Shown here: piece after piece, positions 16,877 to 26,250 of the stretch
How the letters are laid out: every line of letters starts with the position of its first letter
How positions within the stretch are numbered: the first letter of the stretch is position 1
Assembly (NCBI RefSeq): GCF_001014615.2
Contig: NZ_LBCQ02000020.1
Span: 1 to 49,262 of the forward strand
Origin: Aquamicrobium sp. LC103
GTDB taxonomy: Bacteria; Pseudomonadota; Alphaproteobacteria; Rhizobiales; Rhizobiaceae
Length of the DNA stretch: 49,262 nt
Direction of reading: 5' to 3'
Program-made: the position numbers and the translations under genes
Notes under the pieces: model-generated
Database searches by the model: none
The model's input: the letters and a program-made list of their open reading frames with translations, nothing else
What the model was told of the DNA's origin: nothing

Positions 16877-17302
16877 TCAGCCGCGCTTGGCGTCGATCGA
16901 GAAGGCGCCGGCACCGACGGCGGCGAGGATCAGCAGGCCGCCGGTGATGGAGAGGTTCTTCTGGAAGAGCAGGGACTGCATCTGATCGGCGAAGTCGAGA
17001 TGCGCGATCAGCGAGGCGGCGATGGTGAATACCGCCAGCGCAATGGCCGCAAGGCGCGTCTGGAAGCCGACCAGGATCGCGAGGCCGCCGAACAGTTCCA
17101 GCAGGCCGACGACGACGGTGACGACCGTCGGCATCGGAATGCCGAGGCTGCCGAACCATCCCGCGGTGCCGCTGATGGCGGTCAGCTTGCCGAAACCGGC
17201 AATGATGAAGAGGATCGAGAGCAGCACGCGGCCGGCGAGGATGAGGGCCGGGCTGTTTGCCGCGATGCCGGGCTTCTGGCCGGCGAGAACGGTGTTGGAC
17301 AT
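16877..17302 (-). CDS. DoxX family membrane protein (copy 3)
   Basis: A 141-residue DoxX protein with a short polar N-terminus and four helices. GRVLLSILFIIAGFGKL, GLLELFGGLAILVGF and KNLSITGGLLILAAVGAG line up with copy 2. The ATG at 17302 gives MSNTVLAGQKPG; upstream frame is not supported. It is the first of the three tandem DoxX genes, but a strong terminator follows it. Function unknown. Confidence 0.87.
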   Translation of the reverse strand: MSNTVLAGQKPGIAANSPALILAGRVLLSILFIIAGFGKLTAISGTAGWFGSLGIPMPTVVTVVVGLLELFGGLAILVGFQTRLAAIALAVFTIAASLIAHLDFADQMQSLLFQKNLSITGGLLILAAVGAGAFSIDAKRG

Positions 17303-17415
17303 CGGTAGGTCTCCGGTGGATCGATCGCCGACAGATAGTCGATTGCGACCGTTCACCAAAGACGCGTATTTGACGACACAGCGTTCATTCCGGCGAACCG
17401 GGCGTCGGAAGCGAA

Positions 17416-17439
17416 GGGCCGGCTCCGTCGAGCCGGCCC
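17416..17439 (-). terminator. Hairpin downstream of fumC
   Basis: Perfect 9-bp arms gggccggct (17416-17424) and agccggccc (17431-17439) with a 6-nt loop lie 11 bp after the fumC stop. On the minus strand the following tract is cttcgcttcc, only moderately T-rich, so termination strength is uncertain. Confidence 0.6.
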
Positions 17440-17450
17440 CGCGAATGCGT

Positions 17451-18845
17451 TCAGCCCGGCTGCGTCATTGCTTCCGGGCGGACGATGCGGTCGTAGTCTT
17501 CGCCGGTCACCAGGCCGGTGGCGAGCGCTTCCTCGCGCAGGGTCGTGCCGTTCTTGTGGGCGGTCTTGGCGATCTTCGCCGCGTTGTCGTAGCCGATCGT
17601 CGGCGCGAGCGCGGTGACGAGCATCAGCGAGCGCTCGAGCGCGGCCTTGATGTTGTCCTCGCGCGCCTCGATGCCGACCACGCAATTGTCGGTGAAGGAG
17701 ACCGCCGCGTCGGCCATCAGGCGGACCGATTGCAGGAAATTGTAGGCCATCACCGGATTGTAGACGTTGAGCTCGAAATGGCCCTGGCTGCCGGCGAAGG
17801 TCAGCGCCGCGTTGTTGCCGAACACCTGCACGCAGACCTGCGTGAGCGCCTCGCACTGGGTCGGATTGACCTTGCCCGGCATGATGGAGGAGCCGGGCTC
17901 GTTCTCCGGCAGGGCGAGTTCGCCGAGGCCCGAGCGCGGGCCCGAGCCGAGGAAGCGGATGTCGTTGGCGATCTTGAACAGCGAGGCGGCGACCGTGTTG
18001 ATGGCGCCGTGGCTGAACACCATGGCGTCGTGTGCCGCCAGCGCCTCGAACTTGTTGGGCGCGCTGGTGAAGGGAAGCTGCGTGATCGCCGCGATCTTTT
18101 CCGCCACATTGTCGGCGAAGCCGATCGGCGCATTGAGGCCGGTGCCGACCGCCGTGCCGCCCTGCGCGAGTTCCATCAGCCGGGGCAGAGTGCTCTCGAT
18201 GCGTTCGATGCCGTTCTGTACCTGCATCGTGTAGCCGGAGAATTCCTGGCCGAGCGTCAGGGGGGTGGCGTCCTGCGTGTGCGTGCGGCCGATCTTGATG
18301 ATGTCCTTCCAGGCCTCGGACTTGTCGTTCAGCGCGTTGCGAAGCTTCTGCAGCGCCGGCAGCAGGCGATGGACGATCTCTTCCGCGCAGGCCACGTGCA
18401 TGGCCGTCGGATAGGTGTCGTTCGACGACTGGCTCATATTGACGTGGTCGTTGGGATGGACCGGCTTCTTCGAGCCCATCTCGCCGCCGAGAATCTCGAT
18501 GGCGCGGTTGGAGATGACCTCGTTGGCGTTCATGTTCGACTGCGTGCCCGAGCCGGTCTGCCAGACGACCAGCGGGAAGTGCTCGTCGAGCTTGCCTTCG
18601 ATCACTTCCTGCGCGGCCTGCACGACCGCCTTGCCGAGCTGTGCATCGAGCCTGCCGAGCTCCATATTGGCTTCGGCCGCGGCGCGCTTGACGATACCGA
18701 GGGCGCGAACCACCGGAAGCGGCTGCTTTTCCCAGCCGATCTTGAAATTGCCGAGCGAACGCTGCGCCTGCGCGCCCCAATAGCGGTCGGCCTGAACTTC
18801 GATCGGGCCAAAAGTATCGGTCTCGGTGCGTGTCGATGTCATCAT
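17451..18845 (-). CDS. fumC: Class II fumarate hydratase
   Basis: A 464-residue fumarase C, the iron-free homotetrameric TCA-cycle enzyme that interconverts fumarate and L-malate. The superfamily signature [13 protein letters not shown] lies near residues 320-332. [14 protein letters not shown] and [13 protein letters not shown] form active-site segments. Two adjacent ATG codons (18845 and 18842) follow an agggag site. The length matches E. coli FumC (467). It is monocistronic by spacing, with a hairpin downstream. The assignment over aspartase or argininosuccinate lyase rests on overall resemblance to FumC. Confidence 0.95.
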   Translation of the reverse strand: MMTSTRTETDTFGPIEVQADRYWGAQAQRSLGNFKIGWEKQPLPVVRALGIVKRAAAEANMELGRLDAQLGKAVVQAAQEVIEGKLDEHFPLVVWQTGSGTQSNMNANEVISNRAIEILGGEMGSKKPVHPNDHVNMSQSSNDTYPTAMHVACAEEIVHRLLPALQKLRNALNDKSEAWKDIIKIGRTHTQDATPLTLGQEFSGYTMQVQNGIERIESTLPRLMELAQGGTAVGTGLNAPIGFADNVAEKIAAITQLPFTSAPNKFEALAAHDAMVFSHGAINTVAASLFKIANDIRFLGSGPRSGLGELALPENEPGSSIMPGKVNPTQCEALTQVCVQVFGNNAALTFAGSQGHFELNVYNPVMAYNFLQSVRLMADAAVSFTDNCVVGIEAREDNIKAALERSLMLVTALAPTIGYDNAAKIAKTAHKNGTTLREEALATGLVTGEDYDRIVRPEAMTQPG

Positions 18846-18908
18846 ATGCTCCCTAACTTGCCGGCGATGGTATGGGCCATCATCGCGCGTCTTGCAAACC
18901 AGTTTTCG

Positions 18909-19346
18909 TCAGAAGAAACCCGCGAGCCACAGGAGCGCGGCATAGCGCGCCGTCTTCGCGAAGGCCACAAGAATCACGAAGAAAAGAAAAGGCACGCGCA
19001 AAATGCCCGCGGCCAGCGTCAGCGGATCGCCGATGACGGGAAGCCAGGAGAGGAGCAGTGTCGGCCATCCGTACCTGCCGTACCATTTCTGGGCACGGGC
19101 GAGCGCGGCTTCGCCGACCGGGAACCATCTGCGGTCGCGGAAGTGCAGTGCGAAACGGCCGAGCGCCCAGTTGACGCAGGAGCCGGCGACGTTTGCGACC
19201 GCGGCAACCATGAGCAGCAGCCAGCCGGGCGCCGCCCGCGAGGCATGAAGCGCCACCAGCACCGCCTCCGACGTGCCCGGCAGGAGCGTGGCCGACGTGA
19301 AGGCGGAGAGCGCGAGGCCGAAAAGGGCGGGAGGTCCGTCGGGCAC
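18909..19346 (-). CDS. YqaA/DedA-like (VTT domain) membrane protein
   Basis: A 145-residue inner-membrane protein with about four hydrophobic segments. It shows the features of the YqaA branch of the SNARE-associated/DedA family: LLPGTSEAVLVAL near residue 21, GSCVNWALGRF near 55, and YGRYGWPTLLLSWLPVIGDPLTLAAG near 90-115. DedA relatives are implicated in lipid transport and membrane homeostasis; the role of the short YqaA form is unknown. The gene stands 63 bp upstream of fumC on the same strand and may be cotranscribed with it. Confidence 0.85.
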   Translation of the reverse strand: MPDGPPALFGLALSAFTSATLLPGTSEAVLVALHASRAAPGWLLLMVAAVANVAGSCVNWALGRFALHFRDRRWFPVGEAALARAQKWYGRYGWPTLLLSWLPVIGDPLTLAAGILRVPFLFFVILVAFAKTARYAALLWLAGFF

Positions 19347-19439
19347 TAGGTCGATCTACGGAGGCGAGGCGGCGAATGAGCCTGCCTTCTATCGCCCTGA
19401 CCCCGCGGCGGCAACTGCCCGCCGCTTTTCCGGACGCGG

Positions 19440-19464
19440 AAAAGGGCGGCATGGGGGCCGCCCT
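19440..19464 (-). terminator. Rho-independent terminator of csbD
   Basis: On the minus strand the stem agggcggc/gccgccct (19443-19450, 19457-19464) ends in a TTTTCC tract about 25 bp past the csbD stop. A second partial stem with ccgcttttcc follows. Confidence 0.75.
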
Positions 19465-19489
19465 CTCCATAAAGTCCGCGCTGAGGAAC

Positions 19490-19669
19490 CTAGATCGCGC
19501 GCTTGATCTTCTGCTTGGCATCGCCCGCGGCCTTCTGAACCTTGCCGGCGGCCTTTTCGATCTTGCCCTTGGCCTCGGTCTTCTTCGAGCCGGTGGCTTT
19601 TCCCGCTGCTTCCTTGACCGCGCCCTTGCCCTGTTTGGCGAGACCCTTCACTTGATCCTTGTTGACCAT
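19490..19669 (-). CDS. CsbD family stress protein
   Basis: A 59-residue lysine- and alanine-rich, highly hydrophilic protein made of short GK-x-K-x-A-A-G-K repeats (KGKIEKAAGKVQKAAGDAK), the typical CsbD plan. CsbD proteins are abundant general-stress proteins of unknown mechanism. The ATG at 19669 follows a gggagtgg site at good distance; an in-frame GTG two codons upstream overlaps that site. An EcfG-like promoter lies about 43 bp upstream and a terminator follows, so it is a single-gene transcript. Confidence 0.85.
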   Translation of the reverse strand: MVNKDQVKGLAKQGKGAVKEAAGKATGSKKTEAKGKIEKAAGKVQKAAGDAKQKIKRAI

Positions 19670-19711
19670 TTCCACTCCCTTCGCGAGCCGTCTGAAATTC
19701 AGGCTCTCGTT

Positions 19712-19736
19712 AACGGCGACGGCGCGGAATGGTTGC
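19712..19736 (-). promoter_or_regulatory. Candidate EcfG (general stress) promoter of csbD
   Basis: On the minus strand GCAAC (19736-19732), a 16-bp spacer and CGTT (19715-19712) match the alphaproteobacterial EcfG consensus GGAAC-N16/17-CGTT with one mismatch. The -10 element ends 43 bp before the csbD start. CsbD genes are known members of the general stress response, so the placement is sensible. Confidence 0.5.
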
Positions 19737-19757
19737 GAAGGGCAAGAAAGGCGGAAA

Positions 19758-19859
19758 ATGCGTGTGATTCAAAACAAAAACGCTCCCCGCATCGCATTTA
19801 AGGATGGGGGAGCGCTTTTTGCCGTCAGCTTCTTCTTCTGGATTTCTCCGTCTGAATAG
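19758..19859 (+). other. Possible 33-codon ORF or small RNA, rightward
   Basis: In the csbD-groEL gap a rightward frame begins at ATG 19758, 7 bp after aaagg. It encodes MRVIQNKNAPRIAFKDGG followed by a hydrophobic tail with SFFFW, and stops at 19859. A strong rightward terminator lies 27 bp further on (19887-19919). No homologue is recognised. Both other genes of the gap run leftward. The hairpin 19781-19814 lies inside the frame, so this may equally be part of a non-coding RNA. It is flagged because of the terminator, not because of coding strength. Confidence 0.25.
19781..19820. terminator. Bidirectional hairpin with A and T tracts
   Basis: Arms cgctcccc (19781-19788) and ggggagcg (19807-19814) are extended by gcatc/gatg. 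The stem is flanked by AAAACAAAAA on the left and CTTTTT on the right, so it reads as a terminator on both strands. Leftward it could stop read-through from groEL; rightward it could end a small transcript. Confidence 0.65.
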
Positions 19860-19886
19860 CTTTCGACAGGCATGAAACAGCTGGCA

Positions 19887-19919
19887 CGGGAAAAGGTTCC
19901 CGACTTTTTTGATTTTTTT
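19887..19919 (+). terminator. Rightward Rho-independent terminator without a matching gene
   Basis: The stem cgggaa-aagg-ttcccg (19887-19902) is followed on the plus strand by T6 and then T7 (19905-19919). The minus strand shows no T tract after the stem. The nearest annotated rightward gene upstream is hisG, about 4 kb away. Confidence 0.7.
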
Positions 19920-19937
19920 CGGCAGGCGTGGCCAAGC

Positions 19938-19962
19938 AAAAAGGGCGCCGTTGCGGCGCCCT
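19938..19962 (-). terminator. Rho-independent terminator of groESL
   Basis: Perfect 9-bp arms agggcgccg/cggcgccct with a 3-nt loop (19942-19962) lie 30 bp past the groEL stop and are followed by a run of five T on the minus strand. Confidence 0.85.
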
Positions 19963-19991
19963 TTCCATAGTCACTGGCCGAATGGCTGGAC

Positions 19992-21650
<1,659 letters not shown>

Positions 21651-21709
21651 TCAAGACCGTGCGTTGAAGCCGGCCTGATAATCCAAAAATTCCGGGTGAA
21701 TCGGCCTGA

Positions 21710-22006
21710 TCAGCCGATAATGCCCATGATGTCGGATTCCTTCATGATCAGAAGGTCTTCGCCATTGAGCTTGACCTCGGTGCCGGACCACTTGCCGAAA
21801 AGCACGCGATCGCCAGCCTTGACATCGAGCGGAACCAGCTTGCCGGCCTCGTCGCGCGCGCCGGAACCGACGGCGATGACTTCGCCTTCCTGGGGCTTCT
21901 CCTTGGCCGTATCCGGGATGATGATGCCACCGGAGGTCTTCTCTTCGGATTCGACCCGGCGAACGACCACGCGGTCATGGAGCGGGCGGAACTTCGACTT
22001 TGCCAT
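21710..22006 (-). CDS. groES: Co-chaperonin GroES
   Basis: A 98-residue 10-kDa co-chaperonin that caps the GroEL ring. The signature [19 protein letters not shown] lies at residues 5-23, the mobile loop at about 20-32, and it ends in SDIMGIIG. It is the first gene of the groESL operon. Its leader carries the CIRCE operator about 65-90 bp upstream. Confidence 0.98.
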   Translation of the reverse strand: MAKSKFRPLHDRVVVRRVESEEKTSGGIIIPDTAKEKPQEGEVIAVGSGARDEAGKLVPLDVKAGDRVLFGKWSGTEVKLNGEDLLIMKESDIMGIIG

Positions 22007-22069
22007 GTCTTGTCTGTCCTCGATAAGGAATAAAGGGGTTGTTCCTCCATCCGGCGTCGCCGGACAACG

Positions 22070-22096
22070 TTAGCACTCGCAATGAGTGAGTGCTAA
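22070..22096 (-). promoter_or_regulatory. CIRCE element (HrcA operator) of groESL
   Basis: An exact match to the CIRCE consensus: TTAGCACTC, 9-nt spacer, GAGTGCTAA. It covers about +3 to +29 of the predicted transcript, where HrcA represses heat-shock genes. The hrcA gene itself is not in the window. Confidence 0.97.
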
Positions 22097-22105
22097 CGCG
22101 ACGTT

Positions 22106-22134
22106 GAAATAGGGGCAGCGTGGGGAAGAGTCAA
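22106..22134 (-). promoter_or_regulatory. Promoter of groESL
   Basis: On the minus strand TTGACT (22134-22129), a 17-bp spacer and TATTTC (22111-22106) form a good vegetative-type promoter directly upstream of CIRCE. No obvious RpoH site was needed to explain it, although an overlapping heat-shock promoter cannot be excluded. Confidence 0.75.
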
Positions 22135-22212
22135 GCAAAGTCGCCGCGCTCTTTCGGCGGATGTGCGGGCGCGCGGTTCGTCTACCATGCGCCCGCTCCG
22201 GAAACAACGGCC

Positions 22213-24084
22213 TCAGCCGACGATGCGGAGGTTCGAAAGCTCGTCGGCGATCTTCTTGAAGGTGTCGGCAAGATCGCCGCCGGTGGCGTTCCAGAAGAGC
22301 TTGTCGGGCTTCGAGGGGTCGTTCGGATCCTTGCGGAAGCGTGAATCCGACGAGCACTTCCGCAATGCCTCGATCTGCTTCTTCTGCCCGCTGTCCTTCT
22401 CGCTCAGGTCGAGCGAGACGGTCATGAGGATGATGCCGGCGTTCTTGGCGTTGGTGCAGAGCTTGTCCATGTGCTCGTTCATCGCCGTGGTGTATTTCGA
22501 ATTGTCGTAGTCGGAATTGCCGCCGCTGAAGGAGGTGCCCATGAACAGCCGGCTCTTCGTTTCGCCGGGCTGCTTCCTCGCCGCGTAACCGTAGTTCGAA
22601 TAGATCGACTTGTTGCCGGCGAGATCGTTCGAGCCGAGGGATTCCGGCGTGTAGTAGGTGTTTTCGCCGTCGGTCAGCACGATGACGACCTTGTCGTTGC
22701 CCTTCTCGTGGTCGGGGCGGCCCTGCGCGAAGGGCTCGCCGCCGGAAACCGTGCGCCAGCCCCAGGCGAGGCCTTCCGGCACGTTGGTTCCGCCGAGCGG
22801 CTGCATGCCGTCGATCGCGGCCTTGATCTTGTTGAGGCCGGCGGCGGTGGAGACGTCGGTCAACGCCGTTATCGGGTTGGTGGTGCAGCTCGCATTCGGA
22901 CCCTGGCCCGTGGCGGCGGCAGCGGTTCCGAGCGACGCGGCTTCGAAATATTTGGGCATGTATCCCTGCCGCGAGGCGTTGTTGCTGCTGGTCGTGAGAT
23001 CCGCCCGCCAGTTTCCCTGAGCCTTTCTGTTCCTGCTGTCCAGGTTGTCCGTCTCGTCCGGCGCGAACATCGGCACGAAGAGCGTCGCCGGATTGCCCTG
23101 GCTGGGCGGGGTGTTGTCCTTGTCGTAAGGGTGCGGGCGGGTTTCCACGCAGCCCTCCCACCGCGCATAGCTGGCATAGGTGTAGCTCCAGCTACCATTT
23201 TGGCATTCGCCGTTTCTCTCCGTGCCGCTGCATTTCCTGCTCGTTATGCGCTGCAGATCGTCGAAAAGCGTGAAGCGCGTGACCTTCTGGCCTTCCTGGG
23301 CGCCCCAGCCCTTGCCGACCTTCTGGTGGATGCCCGACTGCAACTGGACCTTGCGATCGCCCGTCATCGTCGCCCAGTCGAAATTCTCGTGGTGGATGGG
23401 GGAGCGGCCGTCGGTGTCCATCCAGCTCGCATTGGCGTTGTCGGCGCCGACATTGACGGAGGCCGCGAACGGCACGAGCGCGAACTGCACCGGCTTGTCC
23501 ACCTGCTTCATCTGCACGGCCTGCTGCGCGATGGTGTCGACGAGCTGCTTGGCGGCGTCCTTCAGGAGGACGATGCGCTTCTTGCCGGAACCCGAACCCT
23601 TGTCGTCCATCGACCCTGAATTGTCGAGGACGAGCGAGACTTCGAGCGTGTTCTTCAGCCTTATCTCGGACCTGGCGTCGAAGACCAGCTCGGTCGACGT
23701 CTGACCCGTGCCGATCAACGCGGTGAAGACCGGATAGAAATAGGGCTCGTATCTGAGGTCGGCCGAGAGCTTCAGCGTGCCGCCGCCGGCATCGCTGCTG
23801 GGCAGCGCGATATTGAGCGACGCCTTGGCGGGGTCGATGCCGCCGAGATTGGCCTCGAAGAAGTTCTTCGCGTAAACCTTGAGTTCGGCCTCGGTCGCGC
23901 CTTCGACGGCGCGTCTTGCCGTCGCGATGCCGGCCGCGTCCAGCGCGTTCAACGCCTGCTGTCGCTGACGCACCATTTCCGAATAGTCGACCGCCAGTGC
24001 CAGACCACCCATGATCGGGACCATCGCTATGGCGGTGATAATCGAAAAGTTGCCGCGAATGTCTTCGATGAAACTGCGCAGCAC
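22213..24084 (-). CDS. TadG-like protein with von Willebrand factor A domain
   Basis: A 623-residue membrane-anchored protein. The N-terminus is TadE/TadG-like, with GNFSIITAIAMVPIMGGLAL as a prepilin-like hydrophobic anchor at about residues 10-32. It is followed by a long vWA region: the MIDAS DNSGSM near residue 153 and TDGEN near 464. About eight cysteines occur in the middle. TadG proteins belong to tight-adherence pilus systems, but no tad genes flank this one. I chose the GTG at 24084 because ggggggttgg lies upstream; a TTG at 24099 is possible. Similar stand-alone TadG/vWA proteins are common in rhizobia. Role in surface attachment is an inference. Confidence 0.82.
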   Translation of the reverse strand: MLRSFIEDIRGNFSIITAIAMVPIMGGLALAVDYSEMVRQRQQALNALDAAGIATARRAVEGATEAELKVYAKNFFEANLGGIDPAKASLNIALPSSDAGGGTLKLSADLRYEPYFYPVFTALIGTGQTSTELVFDARSEIRLKNTLEVSLVLDNSGSMDDKGSGSGKKRIVLLKDAAKQLVDTIAQQAVQMKQVDKPVQFALVPFAASVNVGADNANASWMDTDGRSPIHHENFDWATMTGDRKVQLQSGIHQKVGKGWGAQEGQKVTRFTLFDDLQRITSRKCSGTERNGECQNGSWSYTYASYARWEGCVETRPHPYDKDNTPPSQGNPATLFVPMFAPDETDNLDSRNRKAQGNWRADLTTSSNNASRQGYMPKYFEAASLGTAAAATGQGPNASCTTNPITALTDVSTAAGLNKIKAAIDGMQPLGGTNVPEGLAWGWRTVSGGEPFAQGRPDHEKGNDKVVIVLTDGENTYYTPESLGSNDLAGNKSIYSNYGYAARKQPGETKSRLFMGTSFSGGNSDYDNSKYTTAMNEHMDKLCTNAKNAGIILMTVSLDLSEKDSGQKKQIEALRKCSSDSRFRKDPNDPSKPDKLFWNATGGDLADTFKKIADELSNLRIVG

Positions 24085-24332
24085 TGCCCAACCCCCCAAT
24101 GGCTGTTCGTTGCGAAGCAGCGCAATCTAGGGGCAAGTCGTTAAGGTGGCGTTTTGCGCCGGGTTTCAAAAAGCCGCTGCCGCCGTACCTTTCGTTAACC
24201 AATCCTCCGGCTGTTGCCGCATCGCCCGAAAGGCCCCTTTCGCGAAAGCTGGTGACATGCGGGGCGGCTTCGGCTAAGCCCCGTGGCGGCCGGAGAAAAC
24301 TCCGGTCGATGGAAAGACTGGGTGGCCTTGAA

Positions 24333-25184
24333 ATGACGGGACTGATCGAAACGCTGGATCAGGTGGTGGGCGATTATTCCGTGGTCTTTTGCGACGTATG
24401 GGGCGTCGTCCACAATGGCGAGGCCGCTTTCCCGGCCGCCGCCGCGGCACTCAGGCGTGCCCGCGACAAGGGCGCCGTCGTGGTCCTCATCACCAATTCC
24501 CCGCGCCCGCGCGACGGCGTCGAGGTCCAGCTCGGGCTTCTCGGCGTGCCGGAAGACGCCTGGGACCGCGTGGTCACCTCCGGCGACGTCACGCGCGACC
24601 TGATCGCCGAGGGACCGCGCCGCGTGTTCCATCTCGGTCCGGACCGCGACATGTCGATCTATGACGGGCTCGACATCGACCTCGTGGAGGAATTCGAAGC
24701 CTCCGCCGTCGTCTGCACCGGGCTCGTCGACGACGAGGTCGAGACGCCGGAGGACTATGCCGAAATCCTGACCCGGCTGCGGGCGCGCGACCTGCCCTTC
24801 ATCTGCGCCAACCCCGACATCGTCGTCGAGCGCGGCGAGCGGCTGATCTGGTGCGCGGGAGCGCTGGCGCGCGATTACGCGCAACTCGGCGGCCGCACCC
24901 TGATCGCGGGCAAGCCGCACCGTCCGATCTATGAGGCGGCGAGGAAGGCGGCGGCCGGGGTTCTCGGCCGTGAGGTCGAAGCCGGCGACGTGCTGGCGAT
25001 CGGCGACGGCGTGCTGACGGACGTCAAGGGCGCGGCCGACAGCGGTTTCGACGTGCTCTACATTTCGGCCGGCATCCACGCCCAGGAATATGGCAACCCC
25101 GCCTCGCCGGACCCCGAGCGGCTTGCCGCATTTCTGGAAAAGCACGGCTATAGTCCGGTGGCCGTCATGCCCCGCCTGGGATAA
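24333..25184 (+). CDS. HAD-IIA family hydrolase (TIGR01459-like)
   Basis: A 283-residue cytoplasmic phosphatase of the HAD superfamily, subfamily IIA, related to NagD and p-nitrophenyl phosphatases. Motif I is FCDVWGVVHNG near residue 19, with Trp where many HADs have the second Asp, as in this subfamily. Motif II is LITNSPRPR and motif IV is GDGVLTDVKGA near 228. The ATG at 24333 gives the standard start, though ATG 24309 is in frame. It lies 10 bp before ribF, so the two are probably cotranscribed. A riboflavin-pathway phosphatase role is tempting from position but unproven. Confidence 0.88.
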   Translation: MTGLIETLDQVVGDYSVVFCDVWGVVHNGEAAFPAAAAALRRARDKGAVVVLITNSPRPRDGVEVQLGLLGVPEDAWDRVVTSGDVTRDLIAEGPRRVFHLGPDRDMSIYDGLDIDLVEEFEASAVVCTGLVDDEVETPEDYAEILTRLRARDLPFICANPDIVVERGERLIWCAGALARDYAQLGGRTLIAGKPHRPIYEAARKAAAGVLGREVEAGDVLAIGDGVLTDVKGAADSGFDVLYISAGIHAQEYGNPASPDPERLAAFLEKHGYSPVAVMPRLG

Positions 25185-25194
25185 TCCTCCGCCG

Positions 25195-26181
25195 ATGCCA
25201 GAGACCGCGTTCCAGCGAATATCCAGCTTGTCCCGACTGCCGTCCGCGCTGCGCGGCGGTGTCGTCGCCATCGGCAATTTCGACGGCGTGCACCGCGGGC
25301 ACCAGGCCGTGCTGCAGCGCGCGCTGGACGAGGCGCAGGCGCGCGGCGTACCGGCGCTCGTCCTGACCTTCGAGCCGCATCCGCGCACCGTCTTCCGGCC
25401 GGACCTGCCGCTGTTCAGGCTGACGCCGGCGCCGATACGGGCGCGCCTGCTTGAATTCCTCGGCTTCGACGCCGTCATCGAACAGGCTTTCACGAAGCAG
25501 TTCGCCGGTCTTTCCGCCGACGAATTCGTGCGCGGGGTGCTTGTCGACGGCCTGGGCATCGTCCATGTCGTGACCGGTTTCGATTTCCATTTCGGCCACA
25601 ACCGCCAGGGCGGCCCGGCCTATCTGATGGAAAAGGGCGAGGAACTCGGTTTCGGCGTCGCGCTGGTCGATGCCTTCCGCGACGAGGCGGCCGAAATCGT
25701 CTCGTCGAGCCGCATCCGCGAATTGCTGAAGAAAGGCGAGGTCGCGCAGGCCGCGGGCCTGCTCGGCTACCGCTTCACCGTCGAGGCCGAGGTGACCGGC
25801 GGCAAGCGGCTCGGCCGCACGCTCGGCTTTCCGACCGCCAACATGGCCCTGCCGGCATCCGCCGAGCTGAGGCATGGCATCTATGCGGTCAGGCTGCGCC
25901 GGGCCGATGGCACGCTGCACGATGGCGTGGCGAATTTCGGCCGCCGCCCGACGGTCGACGAGGACGGCGCGCCTTTGCTCGAGACCTTCGTCTTCGACTT
26001 CTCCGCCGATCTGTACGGCGAGACCTGCGCGGTCTCTCTCTTCGGTTTCCTGCGCGGCGAGGAGAAGTTCGACAGCCTCGACGCGCTGGTCGAGCAGATG
26101 AAGCGCGACGATGCGGAGGCGAGGGCGCTGCTTGCTGGCGTGAGACCGCTTTCGGCGCTCGATGCCGCAATCGCTTTCTGA
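25195..26181 (+). CDS. ribF: Bifunctional riboflavin kinase/FAD synthetase
   Basis: A 328-residue enzyme that phosphorylates riboflavin to FMN and adenylates FMN to FAD. The N-terminal FAD synthetase domain has the nucleotidyltransferase motif GNFDGVHRGHQ near residues 26-36 and the SSSRIRELL segment near 169. The C-terminal flavokinase domain has GFPTANM near 210. The length is typical. The ATG at 25195 follows the HAD gene by 10 bp. FAD produced here would serve the glycolate oxidase and acyl-CoA dehydrogenase proteins among others. Confidence 0.95.
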   Translation: MPETAFQRISSLSRLPSALRGGVVAIGNFDGVHRGHQAVLQRALDEAQARGVPALVLTFEPHPRTVFRPDLPLFRLTPAPIRARLLEFLGFDAVIEQAFTKQFAGLSADEFVRGVLVDGLGIVHVVTGFDFHFGHNRQGGPAYLMEKGEELGFGVALVDAFRDEAAEIVSSSRIRELLKKGEVAQAAGLLGYRFTVEAEVTGGKRLGRTLGFPTANMALPASAELRHGIYAVRLRRADGTLHDGVANFGRRPTVDEDGAPLLETFVFDFSADLYGETCAVSLFGFLRGEEKFDSLDALVEQMKRDDAEARALLAGVRPLSALDAAIAF

Positions 26182-26250
26182 ACCGCGTCGCCTTTAAATC
26201 AAACTTTACCCAAAAGACGGAAATCTCGGCTGCAACTTCGAATTGGTTCA

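Noticed and set aside
17022..19349. Open frame of about 775 codons on the plus strand over DoxX copy 3, fumC and the YqaA-like gene
   Set aside because: It is antisense to well-supported genes and shows no domain; same cause as above.
24285..24305. Small hairpin ccggagaaaactccgg before the HAD gene as a riboswitch or terminator
   Set aside because: Six-base stem with no T tract and no known riboswitch features. The rest of the 248-bp tadG-HAD gap shows only a weak ggggc/gcccc stem.
24380..24420. Missing second Asp in the HAD motif as a sign of an inactive enzyme
   Set aside because: CDVWGV is normal for this HAD-IIA subfamily, so it does not indicate decay.
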